From contig JAJYLP010000004.1 in assembly GCA_021787615.1 (NCBI GenBank), positions 26,399 to 90,398 of the forward strand: DNA of 64,000 nt, written 5' to 3'. Under the pieces are notes generated by a model, which did not search any database, was not told the DNA's origin, and saw nothing but the letters and a program-made list of their open reading frames with translations. The stretch comes from Pseudomonadota bacterium (GTDB lineage: Bacteria > Pseudomonadota > Gammaproteobacteria > Steroidobacterales > Steroidobacteraceae). This document shows, piece after piece, positions 1-11,615 of this stretch; the stretch's first letter is position 1; each line of letters opens with the position of its first letter. A program made the translations under genes and the position numbers.

Positions 1-543
1 CGCGCCGATCGGGATCTCGACCGAGTGCCAGCCGGTGCCCTGGCTGAGGCTGTTGAGCGGCACGCCGTCGAATTCGGCGGTAATGGCATTCGTCTCCACG
101 TCGCCCGGGATGCTGTTGTAGCCGACCTTGATGCCGCGGATCGAGATCTGCTGCCGGCCGGTCGCACTGAAATTGTTGGTGCCGGAGACATAGACGTTGG
201 GCAGCGCGGTGAGCGCCTGCGTGCCGCCGGCGTCCGGCCCGAACAGGCTTATGGTCGAGCGGGTCACGGATTCGGCCGGCTGCGAGGAGTCGCGCAGCTG
301 CTTGGCAGTCAGCACTTGGCTCGTGAAATCCCGGTACCCCTCGATCTTCACCGTCCTGAGACTTCTCTTCGCAGGCGCCGGCGGGTCATTCGCAACCGCG
401 TAGGGTTGCGCAGCGCTGCCGGCGGCGCTCGCCTGTATGGTGCCCCCATGGACTCCTCTCGGCGTCGCGTAAACAGGAAGGGTGCCCACCAGCAGCGTCG
501 CCCCCAGGATCGTCTGCACGGCAGACCGAATTCGTCTGTTCAT
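1..543 (-). CDS. TonB-dependent receptor, N-terminal part (runs off left edge): signal peptide plus plug domain
   Basis: Reverse-strand translation from ATG at 543: MNRRIRSAVQTILGATLLVGTLPVYA... then LPNVYVSGTNNFSATGRQQISIRGIKVGYNSIPGDVETNAITAEFDGVPLNSLSQGTGWHSVEIPIGA, plug-domain-like (QISIRG, DGVPL); absent from ORF track because it is open at the edge. Confidence 0.8.
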   Translation of the reverse strand, partial: MNRRIRSAVQTILGATLLVGTLPVYATPRGVHGGTIQASAAGSAAQPYAVANDPPAPAKRSLRTVKIEGYRDFTSQVLTAKQLRDSSQPAESVTRSTISLFGPDAGGTQALTALPNVYVSGTNNFSATGRQQISIRGIKVGYNSIPGDVETNAITAEFDGVPLNSLSQGTGWHSVEIPIGA

Positions 544-746
544 TTCCTGACCTTTCGTGATGTCGCCCAACCGCAGGAGCGGCACAGTAGTGACCGCCCA
601 TGACGCCGGCGTTGCGGAAAGGTTGCGCGCTCATGACAGTCGCACGCGGGGGAATGCGATTTGCGCAGCAATTGCCTGATTGGTTTCCTAATCTCACGGC
701 CGGCTGCGTGCGTGGCGCGCGCGCGCAACTGTCGTAGAATCACCGC

Positions 747-974
747 GTGCGACCCCTGACCCTCTTCGGTCTAGCTGCGCTAACCGTGATGCTGGTGTGC
801 TACGCGCTCGAGGAGCGCCGGCCGATCTACAGTCTTGCCTTCGGCGCGGCGTGCGTGCTCGCTTCGGTCTATGGGTTCCTGCAGGGCGCCTGGCCGTTCG
901 GAGTCGTCGAGGCGATATGGGCGGCGGTGGCCGCGCGGCGCTGGTGGACCCGGCGGCGCGCCCTGCGCGCCTGA
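747..974 (+). CDS. Small conserved membrane protein, unknown function
   Basis: 75 aa, two hydrophobic stretches, plausible start; overlaps 3' end of the convergent gene. Confidence 0.6.
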   Translation: MRPLTLFGLAALTVMLVCYALEERRPIYSLAFGAACVLASVYGFLQGAWPFGVVEAIWAAVAARRWWTRRRALRA

Positions 975-3031
975 GAGATTCGGCGCCGTTCGCGCGCCGG
1001 GGGATTGTCGAATCGCGCGAGCAGCACGCAGCCGTCCCAGGCCCGCCCGAGCGCGGCGCCCGGCCGCGGGACGAGGCGCGTCCGGGCCAGCGCCGCATGC
1101 AGCACATTGCGCGGCGCATCGTAGTCGGCTAGCGCTTGCGTGACGGTCATGATCGGGGCGACCCGTTCGGCGCGTTCCTCGATCACCGTGCCGACGAACA
1201 GGGGCGCCGCGGGCGCCGCGGCGCGCGTGAGCTCGACCCCAGAGCGCCACAACCTGAGCACGAGCCGCTCGCGACCCGCATGCCCGGTCACGGCGTGCAC
1301 CAGCACGAGCACCTCGCGATGTCCGCCCTGCAGGTGTGGCAGGACCGGAAGACTCGCGAGTCGCACGTGCGGCTCGAACCAACGCGCCGCGCTGCGCAGC
1401 GTCCATCCGGGCGGTGCTCGCCAGCCGTGTGCCGCGAGCTCACGGTCCAGCGCCGCGCGCCGCCCCGCCCATTGAAACGTGAGCGGCTCCTCCGCCCCGC
1501 CGATCAGATCGATGCGGCGCGCCGGCAGGCTCGCCCAGGCGCTCCGCCACCATTCGGCGAGCGGCATTGGGCGGATCTGCTCACGCACCGCATAGCGACT
1601 CATATCGGCAGCGTGGCGGCGATCGATGTGCGCCGCGCCGGCAAGGAGCAGGACCAGGCCCACCGTGATGCACAGGCCCGTCGCACCGACCGGCGGCGGA
1701 TCGTGCCGCAGATAGGCAATCCCGAACAGCGCCGCGGCGGCGATGCCGAAGGCCGTGCCGCCGAGCACGTCTGACAGCCAGTGCGCGCCGAGATAGACGC
1801 GCGAGAAGGCGATGACCCCGACCAGCAGAGCGAGCGCGCCGATGACAGGCAGGCGCCAGCGCGGGCGGATCTCCCACGCCGTGATGATGGCGAGGAAGCC
1901 GTACAGGGCCGCGTTGGCCACCGAGTGGCCGCTCGGAAAGGCAAACGCATCCCACCCAGTGTCGATGGGCTCGGGCCGGTGGATGTGCAGCGAGACTTTC
2001 AAAGCGGCGGTGGCGAGCCCGGCGATCGCGATCACCGCGAACAGATGGGCTGCGGCGCGCCAATTGCGCCGCCAGGCGAGCCAGGCGAGCGCCGCGAGCG
2101 TCACGGCCGCGACCACGCGCGCATCACCCAGTTCGGTGATCGCGACCATCGCCTGATCCACCCACTCGGTCCTAAGTCCCTGCAGGAATTGAAACACCGC
2201 CTCGTTGGCGCGCACCAGCGGATCGCCGGCGAGCACATCCTGCAGGACCCCGAAGAACAGCCACAGGCTCGAGAGGACGATGGCCGCGAGCAGCGCCAGC
2301 CCGGGCAGCTCCTTGCGCGCCGGGTCGAGCACCGCCAGCAGCTGGCGTGCCAACCAGCTGTCGCGCTCGCCCGCCCACAATCGCACGCGTTCCTGAGCGG
2401 CGAGCGCCAGCGGCGGCACGCGACGCACGGCGTAGCGCGCGGACACGTACAGCAGGCCGAGCAACGCCAGGAGGATGCCCGCGATCAGCGCCAGCCGGCC
2501 GGCCACCGCTCCGAGCAGCACGAACGAGGCCCCGATGGCGGCCCCGGCGAGGATGTGCGCCGGCGCCCACAGCAGCGCCGAGACGACGTTCATGACATAG
2601 AAGCGCACCAGGTCCATCTGCAGAATGCCGCCGAGCACCGGCACGATGGCGCGCACGCCGGGCGTGAATCGCGCCACGAACACGCTCTTGCCGCCGTGGC
2701 GCTGCAGGAAGGCCGTACCGCGGGTCACGAGCCGCGGATGACCGCGGAACGGCCAGCGGTTGAGGATTGCCGCGTGGTAATGCCGCCCGAGCCAGAACGC
2801 GAAGCCGTCGCTGAGCACTGCGCCGGCGAGCGCCGCGAGGATCAGCGGCCAGAGGCGCAACGCCCCGGTCGGCACCAGGGCGCTGATACCGAGGATGATC
2901 GCATCTCCCGGAACGACCGCCCCGATGACCGGCAGCGACTCCGAGAACGCGACCAGCCCAACCACCCCATAGGCGATCTCCTGGTGGTTCCGGGCGAGCG
3001 TGACAACGAAGTTGGTGAATGCGCCCAGCAT
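869..3031 (-). CDS. DedA family / PAP2 phosphatase / LssY-like C-terminal domain fusion membrane protein
   Basis: Start at MLGAFTNFVV; DedA motif FSESLPVIGAVVPGDAIIL; PAP2 signature FPSGHSVANAALYG...SRVYLGAHWLSDVLGG; LssY-like C-terminus. Confidence 0.85.
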   Translation of the reverse strand: MLGAFTNFVVTLARNHQEIAYGVVGLVAFSESLPVIGAVVPGDAIILGISALVPTGALRLWPLILAALAGAVLSDGFAFWLGRHYHAAILNRWPFRGHPRLVTRGTAFLQRHGGKSVFVARFTPGVRAIVPVLGGILQMDLVRFYVMNVVSALLWAPAHILAGAAIGASFVLLGAVAGRLALIAGILLALLGLLYVSARYAVRRVPPLALAAQERVRLWAGERDSWLARQLLAVLDPARKELPGLALLAAIVLSSLWLFFGVLQDVLAGDPLVRANEAVFQFLQGLRTEWVDQAMVAITELGDARVVAAVTLAALAWLAWRRNWRAAAHLFAVIAIAGLATAALKVSLHIHRPEPIDTGWDAFAFPSGHSVANAALYGFLAIITAWEIRPRWRLPVIGALALLVGVIAFSRVYLGAHWLSDVLGGTAFGIAAAALFGIAYLRHDPPPVGATGLCITVGLVLLLAGAAHIDRRHAADMSRYAVREQIRPMPLAEWWRSAWASLPARRIDLIGGAEEPLTFQWAGRRAALDRELAAHGWRAPPGWTLRSAARWFEPHVRLASLPVLPHLQGGHREVLVLVHAVTGHAGRERLVLRLWRSGVELTRAAAPAAPLFVGTVIEERAERVAPIMTVTQALADYDAPRNVLHAALARTRLVPRPGAALGRAWDGCVLLARFDNPPARERRRISQARRARRRVHQRRAATAAHIASTTPNGQAPCRNP

Positions 3032-3197
3032 GGAGCTTCGACTGTGGATCAGGCCGGCCGTTGCATGGGCCGGCATTATTCCACGAGACGGTCTGGGCCG
3101 TCCGGGCGGCCGGCGGCGAGGGGAAGATTTCCCACAGATGCCGGGCGTTCGATTCGCGCGTAGGCTGTGCCCAGTTGAGCGACTTCGGAGACCCAGC

Positions 3198-3644
3198 ATG
3201 TACCAGCGCATCCTCGTTCCTGTCGACGGTACTCCCACCGCGGCCCAGGGCCTGCGCGAAGCCATCGAGCTGGCGCGCGATCAGAAGGCCGAGATTCTGC
3301 TGCTGCATGTCGTCGATGAGTGGCGGGTCGCCGCCGGGGACATTGCCGCGGTCAATCTCGACGCGGGCGCCAAAGCCCTGCGCGAAGCCGGCGCCGAGCT
3401 GCTCAAGCAGGCCGAGACCCGGGTCCGCGAAGCCGGCATCCGCGTGCAGACCGCTCTGGTGGAGGAACTCGGCATCCCGGTGGGCGAGTGCATCGTGCAG
3501 CGCGCGCGTCAATGGCCGGCCGAGTTGATCGTCTGCGGCACGCATGGTCGGCACGGCATAAGCCGAGTGCTGCTCGGCAGCACCGCCGAGTACATTCTGC
3601 GGCATGCGCCGGTTCCCGTCCTGCTGGTGCGGGTCCCCAACTAA
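3198..3644 (+). CDS. Universal stress protein UspA family
   Basis: MYQRILVPVDGT...GTHGRHGISRVLLGSTAEYILRHAPVPVLLV. Confidence 0.92.
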   Translation: MYQRILVPVDGTPTAAQGLREAIELARDQKAEILLLHVVDEWRVAAGDIAAVNLDAGAKALREAGAELLKQAETRVREAGIRVQTALVEELGIPVGECIVQRARQWPAELIVCGTHGRHGISRVLLGSTAEYILRHAPVPVLLVRVPN

Positions 3645-3700
3645 GACACGGCGCACCGACCCGCCGAGCCCGGCGTGAGCCGCACCGGCTACGCCCGCCC

Positions 3701-4699
3701 CTAGCGAGCGATCTTCTTCAGCACGCTGGCGTTGATCTCCGACACCTGCAGCGTGCTCGCCGGCGAGCTGCTGTAAAGCGCGTAAAGCAGCGCACGGTCC
3801 CAGACAGTCAGGTCCTGCGGCGGATGATCCGCTCCCTGAAACAGCTGCAGAATCGTCGGTGTCGCACCGTCATGCACCGCCGTATTGACCTGCGCCAGCC
3901 CGACCAGCGCGACGTAGGCACCGAGCTGCCCAAACGTGACGTGATGCAGCTGTTTTGCGTCGACCACGACGATGACCGAGGAGAACCCCAGGGCCGTCAC
4001 GTTGCGCAGCAGGGTGTCGACCCCTTGGGAGCAAACCACACCGCCGCCGCCCGCCACGAGCACACCTGCGGCCGCGAGCGCATTTTCCGGCGCAGAGGGG
4101 CTGAGCGGTGCCCCGCCGCAGCCGAGGCCGGCGTTGTACCACACGTGGATCGGTCGCTTGGAGGCGATGAATTGCTGCACCGGGGCGATGCCGTTGCGGG
4201 TGTCGTACATGGTCCGATCCTTGGCCCACCACAGTCTCAGCAGCAGATGCGGCCGGCTGGTGACCATCACGAAGAGGTCGGCGTGACAGTCTTTGCCGGC
4301 GAGCGGCACATGGGCAGCACGCGCCGCCTGCGTGATCCGCGCCAGGATGAAATCGCCCTGCTCGCGCGTGAGGCCGGCCACCAGGGGGCACACGGGAGCG
4401 TTCCAGCGCGGATACTCATCGTGCCCGAACCACACCAGTGTCGAAGACACGAAATGATCGACGACGCCCTTGAGCTTGTTGCGCTCGCGCAGGGCCTGGA
4501 TCGTCACCTGACCGAGCTGCGCCGAGGATTGACGCGTGGCAGGATGCCTGGGCCCTGACGCGACCGGCATAGGCCGTCCAAGCGCCGTGCTGACAGAGGG
4601 ATGGGCACACAGCCCGAGGACCAACACCCCAAGCAGCGCGCGGCCTGCAATCCGCCGCGCGTGCCTCAGATCAGCGGTCCTGTGTCGAAGGCGCGACAT
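3701..4699 (-). CDS. Hypothetical secreted protein
   Basis: 332 aa; hydrophobic N-terminus; no family recognised. Confidence 0.6.
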   Translation of the reverse strand: MSRLRHRTADLRHARRIAGRALLGVLVLGLCAHPSVSTALGRPMPVASGPRHPATRQSSAQLGQVTIQALRERNKLKGVVDHFVSSTLVWFGHDEYPRWNAPVCPLVAGLTREQGDFILARITQAARAAHVPLAGKDCHADLFVMVTSRPHLLLRLWWAKDRTMYDTRNGIAPVQQFIASKRPIHVWYNAGLGCGGAPLSPSAPENALAAAGVLVAGGGGVVCSQGVDTLLRNVTALGFSSVIVVVDAKQLHHVTFGQLGAYVALVGLAQVNTAVHDGATPTILQLFQGADHPPQDLTVWDRALLYALYSSSPASTLQVSEINASVLKKIAR

Positions 4700-4798
4700 C
4701 TACTGAGGCCTGCTGACCTAAAGTGCTGTTAATGGCAAATTATGTTATACGCGAGCACGGAAATTATCCAACGCCTTGATTTATAGTTGTTTTTTAAC

Positions 4799-4891
4799 TG
4801 GCGGAGAGGGTGGGATTCGAACCCACGTGCCGGTTTTACCCGACCATCCGATTTCGAGTCGGCGCCGTTATGACCGCTTCGGTACCTCTCC
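4799..4891 (-). tRNA. tRNA-Ser(CGA), CCA encoded
   Basis: Reverse complement GGAGAGGTACCGAAGCGG...GACTCGAAATC...GTGGGTTCGAATCCCACCCTCTCCGCCA; long variable arm; anticodon CGA. Confidence 0.95.
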
Positions 4892-4922
4892 CCGGGGTCG
4901 GTGATATTATACCTGCATATTT

Positions 4923-6383
4923 TTGCCTCTGTGGAGTCCGCATTTGGCGCGAAGACGCATCCACTCACGGCTCGGTCGGACCGCATTCAGGACGGGCACA
5001 CTCGCAACGGTCACGGCCATGGCTTTACTGGCGCACGGCTCGAACACCCGCACGGTGTTCGCACAGATCCGGGCGCGGGGGGAGCTGCGCGTCGTCACGC
5101 TCAACCTGCCCACCTGCTACTACATTGGGCCGCAGGGCCCCACCGGCCTCGAGTACGACCTGGCGAAGGATTTCGCCCACGACCTCGGCGTGCGGCTGAA
5201 GATCTTCGCGGTTCCGGACGAAGCGGCGCTGCGCGCCGCGATCGCATCGGGCCGCGCGGATATCGCAGCCGCGCAGATCACCGCGAATGCCGCGTGGCGC
5301 GCGGTCGGCGATCCGGCCGCACCGTACGCCGACATTCCGCAGCTGGTGATCTACCGCAGCGGCGAGCCCGCGCCGCAGAATCTGCCGCAGCTGCAGTACA
5401 CCCGGCTCGTGGTGCGCTCGGATAGCCCGCAGGAAGGTGTGCTCGAGAAGCTGCAACTGGTGGCGCCCTTCCTGAAGTGGCAGGCGACCACGCGCGGCAA
5501 CACGCCGCTGCAGGACGTCGCCTCCGGCGAGGTCGGCTACGCCGTCGCGGACGAGCGCACCTACGCATACGCGCATCACTTGTATCCCGACGTACGCGTC
5601 GCCTTCGCCCTGCCGCAACGCCGTCCGGTGCAGTGGATCGTGCGCCAGGGCGCGCCCGAGCTGCTCCACGCGGTCAATCACTATTTCGATTCGCTGCGCA
5701 GCTCCGGGCGGCTCGCCCGGCTGATGCGGCGCGACTCAGGCAACACCGGCACCATCCATTACGAGCGGTCGCGCCTGTTCGAGTTATATTGCGTACAGCG
5801 CCTGCCGCGCTATCGCGAGTGGTTCGAGGAGGCCGCGGCGCGCTACCACCTAGACTGGCAGCTGCTCGCGGCGATCGGATTTCAGGAATCGCGCTGGAAT
5901 CCCGCGGCGATCTCCTCCACCGGTGCCGCGGGCGTCATGATGCTGACATCGGACACGGCCGAGGAGATGGGCCTTGCGGATCGAGCCAACGCCAAGGCGA
6001 GCATCTTCGCCGGGGCGCGCTATCTGGCCCAGGTGATCAAGATGATTCCGGACCACATCCCGCAGCCAGACCGCACCTGGTTCGCCGTCGCCGCCTACAA
6101 TGTTGGTTTCGGGCACGTCGAGGATGCCCGCGTTCTGGCGCAAAAGATGGGCAAGAATCCCGATTCCTGGGCGGCCGTGCGCGGCGTGCTGCCGCTGCTC
6201 ACCGACCCGCGCTGGTATGAGCAGACAGCGTACGGCTATGCCCAGGGCTGGCAGCCGGTCGAGTACGTCGCCCGCGTGCGCGAGTTTCTGCAGTTGCTCG
6301 AGTGGCAGCCTGACAGCGGAGTGCTCGTCCAGACTGCCAGCACGAACGCCCCGGCACCGGTCGCGGACCTCTCCGGCAGCTGA
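4923..6383 (+). CDS. mltF: Membrane-bound lytic murein transglycosylase F (SBP_bac_3 + SLT domains); start uncertain
   Basis: RGELRVVTLNLPTCYYIGPQGPTGLEYDLAKDFA and SLT motif ESRWNPAAISSTGAAGVMMLT. Confidence 0.88.
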   Translation: MPLWSPHLARRRIHSRLGRTAFRTGTLATVTAMALLAHGSNTRTVFAQIRARGELRVVTLNLPTCYYIGPQGPTGLEYDLAKDFAHDLGVRLKIFAVPDEAALRAAIASGRADIAAAQITANAAWRAVGDPAAPYADIPQLVIYRSGEPAPQNLPQLQYTRLVVRSDSPQEGVLEKLQLVAPFLKWQATTRGNTPLQDVASGEVGYAVADERTYAYAHHLYPDVRVAFALPQRRPVQWIVRQGAPELLHAVNHYFDSLRSSGRLARLMRRDSGNTGTIHYERSRLFELYCVQRLPRYREWFEEAAARYHLDWQLLAAIGFQESRWNPAAISSTGAAGVMMLTSDTAEEMGLADRANAKASIFAGARYLAQVIKMIPDHIPQPDRTWFAVAAYNVGFGHVEDARVLAQKMGKNPDSWAAVRGVLPLLTDPRWYEQTAYGYAQGWQPVEYVARVREFLQLLEWQPDSGVLVQTASTNAPAPVADLSGS

Positions 6384-6399
6384 TCCGCGCGCGAGCCGC

Positions 6400-8242
<1,843 letters not shown>

Positions 8243-8297
8243 GCACGCACCATACCACCGAGGTTTACCCGCAGGCGGCCCAAGCGTAAAATTAGCT

Positions 8298-9764
8298 ATG
8301 CGAATTCTCGAACAAGCCCTGACGTTCGACGACGTCCTGCTCGTCCCCGCCTACTCCGAAGTGCTGCCCCGCGAGGTGGACCTGTCCACCCAGCTCACGC
8401 GGCGCATTCGCCTCAACCTGCCGCTGCTCTCGGCGGCCATGGACACGGTCACCGAAGCGCGCCTGGCGATCACCGTCGCCCAGGAGGGCGGCATCGGCAT
8501 TGTGCACAAGAGCATGAGCATCGAGGCGCAGGCCCGCGAAGTCGGCCGCGTCAAGAAATTTGAAAGCGGCATGATCAAGGATCCGATTACCGTCCCGCCC
8601 ACCATGACCATCCGCGAAGTGCTCGATCTGACGCACTCGCGCGGGATTTCCGGCGTGCCGGTGGTCCTCGGCAAGAAGGTGGTCGGGATCGTCACGCACC
8701 GCGATCTGCGCTTCGAGCAGAAGCTCGACGCCCCGGTCTCCTCGGTCATGACCCCCAAGGAGCGCCTGATCACGGTGCGTGAGACGACGCCGAAGGAGGA
8801 TGTGCTGGCGCTGCTGCACAAGCACCGCATCGAGAAGGTGCTGGTGGTCAACGGCGATCAGGAGCTCGCCGGCATGATCACCGTCAAGGACATCCAGAAG
8901 GCGAAGGAATTCCCCCGCGCCTGCAAGGACGAGAGGGGACGGCTGCGCGTCGGAGCCGCTGTCGGCACTACGGCCGATACCATGGACCGCGTGGCGGCGC
9001 TGCGCGAGGCGGGCGTCGATCTCGTCGTGGTCGACACCGCTCACGGGCATTCGCGCGGAGTCATCGACACGGTTGTGCGCATCAAGAAGCGCTGGTCCGA
9101 CCAGCAGGTGATCGCCGGCAACATCGCGACCGCCGAGGCCGCGCGCGCCCTAGTGGACGCAGGCGCAGATGCCGTCAAGGTGGGCATCGGGCCGGGCTCG
9201 ATCTGCACCACGCGCATCGTCGCCGGGGTCGGCGTACCGCAGATCTCCGCGGTGGCCAACGTCGCCGACGCGCTGCGCGACACCGACGTGCCCCTGATTT
9301 CAGACGGCGGCATCCGTTTCTCCGGCGACATCGCCAAGGCGCTCGTCGCGGGCGCGCACGCGGTCATGATCGGCAGCCTCTTCGCCGGCACCGAAGAGTC
9401 CCCCGGAGAGGTCGAGCTCTACCAGGGCGCTTCCTACAAGTCCTACCGCGGCATGGGCTCGCTTGGGGCGATGGCCGAACGCTTCGGCTCGGCGGACCGC
9501 TACTTCCAGGACGCGGCCACCGAGCTCGAGAAGCTCGTGCCGGAGGGCGTGGAGGGACGCGTGCCCTACAAGGGCAGCGTGGTCACCATCCTGCAGCAGC
9601 TTGCCGGCGGACTGCGCGCGGCCATGGGCTACACCGGCAGCCACAACATCACGGACATGCGCACCCGGCCGGTGTTCGTGCGCGTCACCAGCGCGGGCAT
9701 CCGCGAGAGCCACGTGCACGATGTCGCGATCACCAAGGAGGCGCCCAATTACCGCGCGTCCTGA
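8298..9764 (+). CDS. guaB: Inosine-5'-monophosphate dehydrogenase
   Basis: [27 protein letters not shown] domains; [20 protein letters not shown]. Confidence 0.97.
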   Translation: MRILEQALTFDDVLLVPAYSEVLPREVDLSTQLTRRIRLNLPLLSAAMDTVTEARLAITVAQEGGIGIVHKSMSIEAQAREVGRVKKFESGMIKDPITVPPTMTIREVLDLTHSRGISGVPVVLGKKVVGIVTHRDLRFEQKLDAPVSSVMTPKERLITVRETTPKEDVLALLHKHRIEKVLVVNGDQELAGMITVKDIQKAKEFPRACKDERGRLRVGAAVGTTADTMDRVAALREAGVDLVVVDTAHGHSRGVIDTVVRIKKRWSDQQVIAGNIATAEAARALVDAGADAVKVGIGPGSICTTRIVAGVGVPQISAVANVADALRDTDVPLISDGGIRFSGDIAKALVAGAHAVMIGSLFAGTEESPGEVELYQGASYKSYRGMGSLGAMAERFGSADRYFQDAATELEKLVPEGVEGRVPYKGSVVTILQQLAGGLRAAMGYTGSHNITDMRTRPVFVRVTSAGIRESHVHDVAITKEAPNYRAS

Positions 9765-9873
9765 TGCGCATGAGCGCTCCGCGCCCGCTCACCGCCGAGC
9801 AGATTCAGCTCGAAGGAACAGCCCTACTGCGGCCCACGCCGCCGCGCCGCACCCGGACATCCACGCCGACCGC

Positions 9874-11424
9874 GTGCTCATTCTCGACTTCGGCGCGCAA
9901 TACACCCAGCTCATCGCTCGCCGCGTCCGCGAGTTCGGTGTGTACTGCGAGATCCATCCCTGGGACGTCACCGACGGGGAGGTCCGCGCATTCAAGCCGC
10001 GCGGCATCATCCTCTCGGGCGGTCCCGAATCGGTCACCGCGGCCAACGCGCCCCAAGCGCCCTCGGCAGTCTTCGGCCTCGGCGTGCCGGTGCTCGGCAT
10101 CTGCTACGGCATGCAGACCATGGCCCAGCAGCTCGGCGGTCGGGTCATCGGCTCGGCGGAGCGGGAATTCGGCTATGCCGAGGTGACGCTCACCGCCCCG
10201 TGCCGGCTGCTCGAGGGCATCGAGGACCGGCGTGACGGCAGCGGCCGCCCCGTGCTCGATGTGTGGATGAGCCATGGCGACCGGGTGGACGCGCTGCCCG
10301 AGGGATTCAGCGGCTTCGCGGCCACCGGCGCGATCCCCTTCGCGGCCATGTGCGACGAGCAGCGTCGCTTCTACGGCGTGCAGTTTCACCCCGAAGTGAC
10401 GCACACGACCCAGGGCGCGCGGCTCCTCGAGCGCTTCGTGCGCGAGATCTGCGGCTGCGCGGCGCTGTGGAGCACCGGCAACATCATCGACGATGCGATC
10501 GAACGGGTGCGCGCGCAGGTCGGCGCGGGCGCGGTGCTGCTCGGCCTCTCCGGCGGCGTCGATTCCTCGGTGGTCGCGGCGCTGCTGCATCGGGCCATCG
10601 GCGATCAACTGGTGTGCGTGTTCGTCGATCACGGCCTGCTGCGCCTCGGCGAGGGCGATCAGGTGATGGCCACCTTCGCGGAGCATCTCGGCGTGCGCGT
10701 CATCCGCGTGGACGCCGAGCAGCGTTTTCTCGCCGCGCTCGCGGGCGTCACGGACCCGGAGGCCAAGCGCAAGATCATCGGCCGGACCTTCGTCGAGGTA
10801 TTCGACGAGCAGGCGCACAGGCTCACCGGCGTCGCCTTCCTCGCCCAGGGCACGATCTACCCGGATGTCATCGAATCGGCCGGCGCGCGCACGGGCAAGG
10901 CGCACGTCATCAAGTCGCACCACAACGTCGGGGGGCTGCCCGAGAAGATGCACCTGCAGCTGGTCGAGCCGCTGCGCGAGCTGTTCAAGGACGAGGTCCG
11001 CCGCCTCGGCATCGAGCTCGGCCTGCCGCGCGAGATGGTCTACCGGCACCCCTTCCCTGGCCCCGGGCTCGGCGTGCGCATTCTCGGGGAGGTCCGCAAG
11101 GATTACGCCGACCTGCTGCGCCAGGCGGATGCGATCTTCATCGAGGAGCTGCGCCACCACGAGCTGTACGACCGCACCAGCCAGGCATTCGCGGTGTTTC
11201 TGCCGGTGCGCTCGGTGGGCGTTATGGGCGACGGACGCCGCTACGACTACGTCGTGGCGCTGCGCGCGGTTGAAACCGTGGACTTCATGACGGCGCACTG
11301 GGCCCGGCTGCCCTACGAATTCCTCGACCTGGTCTCGCGCAGGATCGTCAATGAGGTGTCGGGCATCTCCCGCGTGGTCTATGACATCAGCGGCAAGCCG
11401 CCGGCGACCATCGAGTGGGAGTGA
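9874..11424 (+). CDS. guaA: GMP synthase (glutamine-hydrolysing); GTG start at 9874 inferred
   Basis: [59 protein letters not shown] terminus. Confidence 0.95.
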   Translation: MLILDFGAQYTQLIARRVREFGVYCEIHPWDVTDGEVRAFKPRGIILSGGPESVTAANAPQAPSAVFGLGVPVLGICYGMQTMAQQLGGRVIGSAEREFGYAEVTLTAPCRLLEGIEDRRDGSGRPVLDVWMSHGDRVDALPEGFSGFAATGAIPFAAMCDEQRRFYGVQFHPEVTHTTQGARLLERFVREICGCAALWSTGNIIDDAIERVRAQVGAGAVLLGLSGGVDSSVVAALLHRAIGDQLVCVFVDHGLLRLGEGDQVMATFAEHLGVRVIRVDAEQRFLAALAGVTDPEAKRKIIGRTFVEVFDEQAHRLTGVAFLAQGTIYPDVIESAGARTGKAHVIKSHHNVGGLPEKMHLQLVEPLRELFKDEVRRLGIELGLPREMVYRHPFPGPGLGVRILGEVRKDYADLLRQADAIFIEELRHHELYDRTSQAFAVFLPVRSVGVMGDGRRYDYVVALRAVETVDFMTAHWARLPYEFLDLVSRRIVNEVSGISRVVYDISGKPPATIEWE

Positions 11425-11615
11425 CACGGCCCATGGCCGTGCGCGGCTGAGGGCGGCAGCGTCCCGGCGGCGCCATCAGGACCGGCATCGATCATCGCGC
11501 GGCCCGAGCGTCGATGCCAGGACTGCAGTCGCGTGCGCCACGATGCCGAGGCATAGGCGCTCCCGAGGCGCGCGGTCGGTGCGGCGTGAGGCTCGAGGCT
11601 GACCAAGGGACGACG

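Noticed and set aside
1781-3163. 460-aa forward ORF antisense to the DedA-PAP2 gene
   Set aside because: Low-complexity Arg/His/Asp-rich translation typical of antisense frames in high-GC DNA; opposite strand has clear motifs
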